This document shows, piece after piece, positions 59,041 through 64,000 of a stretch of 64,000 bases of DNA. Location of the stretch: positions 20,671-84,670 of the forward strand of contig NZ_LNYB01000028.1 of the NCBI RefSeq assembly GCF_001467625.1, given 5' to 3'. Both the position numbers and the translations under genes were made by a program. The stretch is from Legionella feeleii (GTDB lineage Bacteria > Pseudomonadota > Gammaproteobacteria > Legionellales > Legionellaceae). The notes under the pieces are model-generated. The model was not told the DNA's origin. It saw only the letters and a program-made list of their open reading frames with translations, and did no database searches. Within the stretch, counting starts at the first letter, position 1, and each line of letters opens with the position of its first letter.

Positions 59041-60015
59041 TTAAGAGCTTCTCGATAAAGCTTTGTCCGCATCGCGATAGCCCGTAGCGATTCGCTTTTG
59101 GATGGTGTTAGGCGAAAAATCAAAAGGGGCATTTACAGTTTCGGGATCGGTATTTTCAATATAAAGTATATTCTCAATATACTTGTAGTTTATAAGACGT
59201 TGATAGCCTGGTAGTTGTTTGATAGGGCTATTGGCTGGGATGACTTTTTCAATTTCATCCATTGCTTCGATGTATTCATTGATTTTTTCAGTTAACTCTT
59301 TATTAAATCTGATCTTATTAGAAAATTGAATTTCAAAAATTCTGTCAAAAACGTCGAGCATATTGTCAGGTATTTTGCCTTGGCTGGGAAAAAGATTGAT
59401 GACAATAATCTGTTTTTCTACTGCAGGATTTGGATCAAGGCATTCCAAAACAGGGGATAGAGGGGTATTTTCAAATAAACCCCCATCCCAATAATGTTTG
59501 CCTTTAATAGTTGTCATTGGAAAACCAGGAGGCAAGCTTCCGCTGGCCAAGACATGCATGGGGGTTATTCCCGTACGTTCCTTGCCTTGATTTGTGAATG
59601 TTTTTACTTTTCCTGTTGCAACATCTGTTGCTGTAAGAATTAGCCGAGTGGCAGCATGATTCACTTTTTTAAAATCAATGTATTTGTCTAATAATTGCTG
59701 TAGAGGCTGAGTAAAATAAAAACTCGTCCAATTAGCCAGGTTCCAATAGTCTGTGCGCAGATGGAAAAAAGATTGATTACCAAACAAGGCCAGATAAGAG
59801 GTTAGTTTCTCACTAAAGGGAAAGGGAAAAACAGAGAGCTCTTCCCACATTGCTTCGAGGGTCGAAATTGGTTCCTCTCTGGCACCGACCAATGCTATGG
59901 CATTGATGGCACCAATAGAAACCCCTGAAATAATATCTGGTGAGAATTGATGATTCTCGTAGAGGCGTTTTAAAGCACCAAATTCATAGGCTCCTAATGC
60001 CCCGCCGCCTTGCAA
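59041..60015 (-). CDS. patatin-like phospholipase, apparent 5' frameshift
   Basis: Acyl hydrolase with a Ser/Asp dyad. The oxyanion loop QGGGALGAY is at the very N-terminus, the nucleophile motif GVSIG (Ser near 34) follows, and the catalytic Asp is in the DGG of KHYWDGGLFENTP (~170). In this frame the only start is a TTG inside the first motif, because a stop lies seven codons upstream. Removing one G from GGG at 60023-60025 would join it to the ATG at 60037, giving MKQTGLVLQGGG, the normal start. So the gene is probably frameshifted or has a sequence error. Legionella uses several patatins as effectors or secreted lipases. Confidence 0.78.
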   Translation of the reverse strand: MQGGGALGAYEFGALKRLYENHQFSPDIISGVSIGAINAIALVGAREEPISTLEAMWEELSVFPFPFSEKLTSYLALFGNQSFFHLRTDYWNLANWTSFYFTQPLQQLLDKYIDFKKVNHAATRLILTATDVATGKVKTFTNQGKERTGITPMHVLASGSLPPGFPMTTIKGKHYWDGGLFENTPLSPVLECLDPNPAVEKQIIVINLFPSQGKIPDNMLDVFDRIFEIQFSNKIRFNKELTEKINEYIEAMDEIEKVIPANSPIKQLPGYQRLINYKYIENILYIENTDPETVNAPFDFSPNTIQKRIATGYRDADKALSRSS

Positions 60016-60132
60016 TACTAATCCCTGTTTGTTTCATGGATATCCATATTCGATATAGCTAAATCTAATCTTGAGTATAGATTAAGTGTGGGCGCATCGC
60101 ATTGGTTATAGGGAGCATGGTGGGGTACATGG

Positions 60133-60708
60133 TTAGGGGAAAATAGCCCCTTGATTTTTACCATGATTGGTTTCCATATCATACTGGGTATCCCAGGCAT
60201 TATGTTTACTGATGATCTCATTTGCCTTCATGTTAAGCTCCGTTTTCAAAACATTACAATTCGGCATCGCTGGCGTATTAAGCAAGGCCTGCTCAATTTC
60301 CATAGCGGCTCGTTTGCCATTATTTCCATGGCCTTCTTCATGTTTGATCAAATTGTTCAGATAATTATTCCATTTGTTTTGTAAATAAGGGGTGCTGGAG
60401 TTTTGATTGCTCCATGCTGGAAGAATGCTTGTTACATTGGCTGAGACTGTAACATTTTTCACATAACAGGGATTTTGCGAGGGATGATTATAATGCCAGT
60501 TATAATTCCAGGTAACATACCAAATGGTCTGCGCATCGTAGTGATGACCTTTAATAACAGGACCTAACTCACCCATTTGCTCGCGTAAGGTTTGTTCTGT
60601 GTTGCCGCTGATTTGATAGTAATTTTTTACCTCATTAATGGTATAGCTGGCAAAAGCCGTATTACTGAAAAAAAATAACAAGAAAGAAGAAAAAAAAAGA
60701 CGTTTCAT
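60133..60708 (-). CDS. DUF922 secreted zinc-protease-like protein
   Basis: 191 aa with a signal peptide (residues 1-20, FFFSNTAFA). The mature part contains an HEEGHG motif near residue 122, a zinc-binding HExxH-like pattern of the DUF922 family, plus YDAQTIWYVTWNYNW upstream. Cysteines at two positions could form a disulfide. AGGAGC precedes the ATG. Family proteins are putative periplasmic or secreted proteases; substrate unknown. Monocistronic. Confidence 0.75.
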   Translation of the reverse strand: MKRLFFSSFLLFFFSNTAFASYTINEVKNYYQISGNTEQTLREQMGELGPVIKGHHYDAQTIWYVTWNYNWHYNHPSQNPCYVKNVTVSANVTSILPAWSNQNSSTPYLQNKWNNYLNNLIKHEEGHGNNGKRAAMEIEQALLNTPAMPNCNVLKTELNMKANEIISKHNAWDTQYDMETNHGKNQGAIFP

Positions 60709-60823
60709 GGTTAAGCTCCTGAAATATCAGGTAATCAAGCATTGACGAATGTTACTACTATAACAAAGATCAATGATCGCAGGTCAAATATCTCTAGCAA
60801 TTTACCAGAATGTTTATTTTATT

Positions 60824-60853
60824 TTGACATTTCAGTCTAAATTAGACTAAAAT
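60824..60853 (+). promoter_or_regulatory. promoter with palindromic operator before the DauR-like gene
   Basis: -35 TTGACA (60824-60829) and -10 TAAAAT (60848-60853) are 18 bases apart. The spacer contains a perfect dyad AGTCTAA-A-TTAGACT (60834-60848), which extends imperfectly to about 23 bases. A regulator bound here would block polymerase, so negative autoregulation is likely. Confidence 0.65.
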
Positions 60854-60880
60854 ATCTTTTTTGGTTGTAAAAATTATTCT

Positions 60881-61486
60881 ATGAAAAAAGCAATTAAAGC
60901 CTTCCTACCCACCGCTGAAGCAATTCAACGACTCTTATATCCTTATGCGGAGGTAGTTATACACGATATAAAAGACAATCGAATTGTGGCAATTTATCAT
61001 CCATTTTCTAAAAGAAGAGTAGGGGATTCTTCCTTGTTAAGTGAAGAGGAAGAGATGGCAACCTTGTCAGATTGTATTGGACCTTATGAAAAAATAAATT
61101 GGGATAGACGTAAGCTTAAATCAGTAAGCAGTATTATTCGTGATGAAAAAAATCAGGCTGTTGGTATGTTATGTATCAACCTTGATATTTCCAAATTAGA
61201 AAGAATGCAGGCAGTGATGGGAGAGTTTCTTGGTTGCGAGCAATTAATACCACAACCAAATCCTTTATTTAAAGAAGACTGGCAAGAGCGTATTAATCAT
61301 TACATTCATAATTATCTAGCAGAACATCATTTAACTCTTGAAATGTTAAAACGGCAAGAAAAGAAAGAACTCATTGAGCATCTGCAGCAAGTCGGTGCTT
61401 TTACTGCCAAACATGCTGCAACCTACATCGCCCAAATTCTCCATATTTCACGGGCTACCGTTTATAACTATTTGTCTGATCACTAA
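60881..61486 (+). CDS. YheO/DauR-like transcriptional regulator
   Basis: 201-aa regulator. Residues ~10-115 match the YheO-type PAS-like domain (FLPTAEAIQRLLYPYAEVVIHDI, then GMLCINLDIS). The C-terminal ~50 residues are a helix-turn-helix ending ATYIAQILHISRATVYNYL. The family includes DauR, which controls D-arginine catabolism beside an ornithine-cyclodeaminase-like gene, an arrangement echoed here. It is the first gene of a three-gene operon, with a dyad operator in its own promoter. Confidence 0.85.
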   Translation: MKKAIKAFLPTAEAIQRLLYPYAEVVIHDIKDNRIVAIYHPFSKRRVGDSSLLSEEEEMATLSDCIGPYEKINWDRRKLKSVSSIIRDEKNQAVGMLCINLDISKLERMQAVMGEFLGCEQLIPQPNPLFKEDWQERINHYIHNYLAEHHLTLEMLKRQEKKELIEHLQQVGAFTAKHAATYIAQILHISRATVYNYLSDH

Positions 61487-61502
61487 GGGGTAAGGATCCG
61501 TT

Positions 61503-62459
61503 ATGTTCGATATTAAAAATGAAATACTACAGGCAGAAAAGAGAATACAGACTCATGTGCGTGAAACACCGCTGGATTATTCTGTTGCATTGAGCAGAAT
61601 GACTAATACCAATACTTACTTAAAGTGCGAAAATCTACAATACACTGGTTCTTTCAAAATACGGGGCGCATTCAATAAATTACTTTCTTTAAATTCATCA
61701 GAACGACAGCAGGGGCTGGTTACAGCTTCGTCTGGAAATCATGGGGCTGCGGTTGCTTTTGGTCTTAAAAAATTACATCTTCCCGGCATGGTTTTTGTTC
61801 CAGAAAATATTCCTTCAACTAAGATAGAGAATATTCGTAATTATGATGCTGCCCTGGAGTTTTATGCAACCGACTGCATGCAAACAGAAATGTATGCCCG
61901 TCATTATGCCGAGCAACACAACATGATTTATATTTCGCCTTACAATGATCCGCAAATTATCGCTGGTCAAGGGACAATTGCCGCGGAATTAGCTCGGCAA
62001 CTGGATCCGATCGATGTGGTTTTGGTCCCTATCGGCGGCGGTGGGCTAATAGCTGGGATTGCAGGTTATCTGAAAGCCGTTTCTGCAAAAACAAAAATTT
62101 ATGGTTGTTTACCCAAGAATTCACCTGTTATGGCTGAATCCATAAAAGCAGGACAAATCATAGATCTGGAAACGAGGGCAACCCTTTCTGATGCAACAGC
62201 TGGTGGGATTGAACCAGATGCCATCACCTTTGAGCTTTGCGAAAAACTGGTTGATGACTACATTCTGGTATCTGAAGAAGAAATTAAAGACGCAATCATT
62301 ACTCTCATCAAAACACAGCATCTTCTAATTGAGGGCGCGGCGGCGGTAGCACTGGCTGCCCTTATAAAAAGCGCTGAACAATTTCATGCTAAAAATGTAG
62401 TGGTTATTCTGAGTGGTGGAAATATCAGCCTGGAGATCTTGAGGAAGTTACTTGATTAA
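61503..62459 (+). CDS. PLP-dependent threonine dehydratase-like enzyme
   Basis: 318-aa fold-type II PLP enzyme. The Schiff-base lysine is in YTGSFKIRGAFNK (~K51), the phosphate-binding loop is ASSGNHGAA, and the tetraglycine-type loop is PIGGGGLIAG. The absence of a C-terminal ACT domain indicates the catabolic/EutB-like branch (threonine, serine, hydroxyaspartate or related substrates). It lies 17 bases after the regulator, with AAGGAT before its ATG, and overlaps an upstream-start option of the next gene. Confidence 0.83.
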   Translation: MFDIKNEILQAEKRIQTHVRETPLDYSVALSRMTNTNTYLKCENLQYTGSFKIRGAFNKLLSLNSSERQQGLVTASSGNHGAAVAFGLKKLHLPGMVFVPENIPSTKIENIRNYDAALEFYATDCMQTEMYARHYAEQHNMIYISPYNDPQIIAGQGTIAAELARQLDPIDVVLVPIGGGGLIAGIAGYLKAVSAKTKIYGCLPKNSPVMAESIKAGQIIDLETRATLSDATAGGIEPDAITFELCEKLVDDYILVSEEEIKDAIITLIKTQHLLIEGAAAVALAALIKSAEQFHAKNVVVILSGGNISLEILRKLLD

Positions 62460-62463
62460 TACT

Positions 62464-63408
62464 ATGAAAATCATTGAGTTGGCTGAGATAAAAGAATTAC
62501 TTCATGAGGTGAACCTGATTCCCAAACTGGAAGAAGGCTTTGTTGCTTATTCCCTGGGGAATACAGTGATACCGCCTGTGGGGGAGTTATGTTTTACTAA
62601 TCCCCCTGGCGATGTACATATTAAATACGGCTATATCAACGGTGATGAATTTTATGTAGTAAAAATAGCGTCAGGATTTTATGAAAATCCTAAATTAAAC
62701 CTTCCCTCCAGCCAGGGTTTGATGTTGCTCTTTAACCAAAAAACCGGGGAGTTGCAGGCCATTCTCCTTGATGAAGGGTATTTAACCGATTTGCGAACAG
62801 CAGTTGCGGGTGCAATTGTTGCCAAATACCTTGCTCCTCGTACTGTGAATAGAATCGGAATTGTTGGTACGGGAACGCAAGCGAGGTTACAGCTTTATTT
62901 TTTGCAACAAATTGTTTCTTGTAAAGATGTCACTGTATGGGGGAGGAGTTGGGCTAAATTGTTAGCGTTTCAAAATCAAATGCAAAATGAAAACTGTCGA
63001 ATAGAAATCACTCAATCGATGGATATGTTAACAGATAGCTGTAATCTCATTGTCACAACGACACCTTCTTCTGCTCCAATCCTTTTTGCAAATCAAATTA
63101 GAGAAGGTACTCATATTACAGCGATTGGCGCAGATACAGCGTTAAAACAAGAATTGGATGAAAATATCTTTTCTGTAGCAGAGCTAATTATTACCGACAG
63201 TATCACGCAGAGTATTGAGCGTGGGGATACAGCGCATGCCTTACGTAAAAAAATTATTGCTAAAACACAATTGATTGAGTTAGGAACCATTATTGGCGGC
63301 CTGAAAAAAGGACGCACTAGTGATAAGCAAATTACTGTTGCTGATTTAACAGGCCTGGCAGTACAGGATCTACAGATTGCGAAGGCTGTTTACGAAAAAG
63401 CTGGTTAA
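62464..63408 (+). CDS. ornithine cyclodeaminase/mu-crystallin family enzyme
   Basis: 314-aa NAD(P)-dependent enzyme. The lysine segment HIKYGYINGDEFYVVKIASGFY, the Rossmann loop IGIVGTGTQARLQ and the ITAIGADTALKQELDE segment are family marks. Relatives include ornithine cyclodeaminase, EutC of ectoine breakdown and DauB. Paired with the EutB-like dehydratase, it suggests catabolism of an unusual amino acid. The ATG at 62464 is preferred to the TTG at 62452 that overlaps the previous stop. Confidence 0.83.
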   Translation: MKIIELAEIKELLHEVNLIPKLEEGFVAYSLGNTVIPPVGELCFTNPPGDVHIKYGYINGDEFYVVKIASGFYENPKLNLPSSQGLMLLFNQKTGELQAILLDEGYLTDLRTAVAGAIVAKYLAPRTVNRIGIVGTGTQARLQLYFLQQIVSCKDVTVWGRSWAKLLAFQNQMQNENCRIEITQSMDMLTDSCNLIVTTTPSSAPILFANQIREGTHITAIGADTALKQELDENIFSVAELIITDSITQSIERGDTAHALRKKIIAKTQLIELGTIIGGLKKGRTSDKQITVADLTGLAVQDLQIAKAVYEKAG

Positions 63409-63899
63409 AAATTCAGATTAGATAAATTACTTTCTGCTTTGGCTGGAAGTATATAAAGCGCCAAATAAGTTAATAATTGAAAACCACCCTGCACCATATG
63501 GTTCTCCTCCAGATCGAATTTCATGACCAACTGGTCAGTGAGGAAAAAAACCAGCCAGTAGCTCAGTGAGATAATAAACGCTATATCTGCCCTATGTCTC
63601 CAACATGGCGTTGATTGATTCAAACTAAGACAGACCCAGCCAAAGGCCAGGGTAGACAGTAACGACCAAAGCAAAATTCCAGCGAAGCAAAGTGGAGGAA
63701 CCCAAACAGGTGGATTGTACATCTTTAATGATTCAACAAGAAAAGGATAGTTCGTATCTGGTGCCCAGCTTTTTTGTAATAAACCAAGGTGAGCCAAGAG
63801 GCCTACGATATCTGTCCAGAGCGCTATTAGCCACCAAATAGTCCAAAAAACAATGATTATTTTTTTAAAAAATTCTGTGTTGATTTTTTGTAAAAGCAT
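63405..63899 (-). CDS. hypothetical four-helix membrane protein
   Basis: About 164 aa with four hydrophobic segments (near residues 12-34, 69-90, 106-124 and 135-150) and a conserved-looking WAPDTNYPFLVESLKMYNPP loop between the first two. I do not recognise the family. The ATG at 63899 is chosen; an in-frame codon at 63923 is an alternative. It converges on the cyclodeaminase gene and overlaps its end by four bases. Right of it, to 64000, nothing is evident. Confidence 0.6.
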   Translation of the reverse strand: MLLQKINTEFFKKIIIVFWTIWWLIALWTDIVGLLAHLGLLQKSWAPDTNYPFLVESLKMYNPPVWVPPLCFAGILLWSLLSTLAFGWVCLSLNQSTPCWRHRADIAFIISLSYWLVFFLTDQLVMKFDLEENHMVQGGFQLLTYLALYILPAKAESNLSNLNF

Positions 63900-64000
63900 A
63901 ATCGTCAAGCCAACTAGGCTCAATCACCATTTAAATTGAATACAATAAAAAAATCCGTAAACTGTTATTTTTCACAATTTCAAGGGAATAGTAGTCAAAT

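Overview
The window looks like chromosomal sequence from a Legionella species. It is AT-rich gammaproteobacterial DNA with flagellar genes behind sigma-54-type promoters and a minimal ProQ/FinO protein beside the aconitase/proline-catabolism region. It also carries a RasGEF-domain protein of the kind otherwise found in eukaryotes and Legionella effectors, a large kinase-like effector candidate, a patatin-like lipase, and small secreted proteins of Legionella-type families. The genus is inferred from gene content; no rRNA or species marker is present. I found no tRNA, rRNA, CRISPR array, prophage or intact insertion sequence. Left part (0-20 kb): flgA, a cytochrome c5 and an L,D-transpeptidase lipoprotein; the gatCAB amidotransferase operon (minus strand); a fused anthranilate synthase trpE(G) overlapping a ClC chloride/proton antiporter; a quinone oxidoreductase; a five-gene run of ugpA-ugpE-ugpC, a DUF1189 membrane protein and an alpha/beta hydrolase; a long FadE acyl-CoA dehydrogenase; an EamA transporter; and minD-minE without minC. 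Middle (20-32 kb) is core information processing: guaB-guaA-tadA, glnD-map, a CPA2 antiporter and an LTXXQ periplasmic protein, then rpsB-tsf-pyrH-frr with a structured rpsB leader. From 32 to 50 kb the theme is amino-acid catabolism feeding the TCA cycle: an arginine succinyltransferase operon (M20 hydrolase, astA, astD, astB, spermidine-synthase-like), a bifunctional putA, an amino-acid permease and acnA. Between these lie ubiG, a uracil-DNA-glycosylase-like protein, minimal ProQ and a second L,D-transpeptidase. From 50 kb rightward the window is accessory: fliK, a RasGEF-domain effector candidate, small secreted proteins, a frameshifted outer-membrane beta-barrel gene, TauE and YqhA membrane proteins, a 718-aa kinase-like effector candidate, a patatin-like lipase with an apparent one-base frameshift at its start, a DUF922 secreted protease-like protein, and a regulator/dehydratase/cyclodeaminase operon with a palindromic operator in its promoter. 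The observations I consider most worth checking are: a probable CsrA/RsmA-sequestering small RNA at about 40.52-40.65 kb (seven GGA motifs, three shown in hairpin loops, ending in an intrinsic terminator); a dispersed palindromic repeat family with at least four copies; the RasGEF and kinase-like effector candidates; sigma-54 sites at flgA and fliK; and two genes broken by frameshifts.
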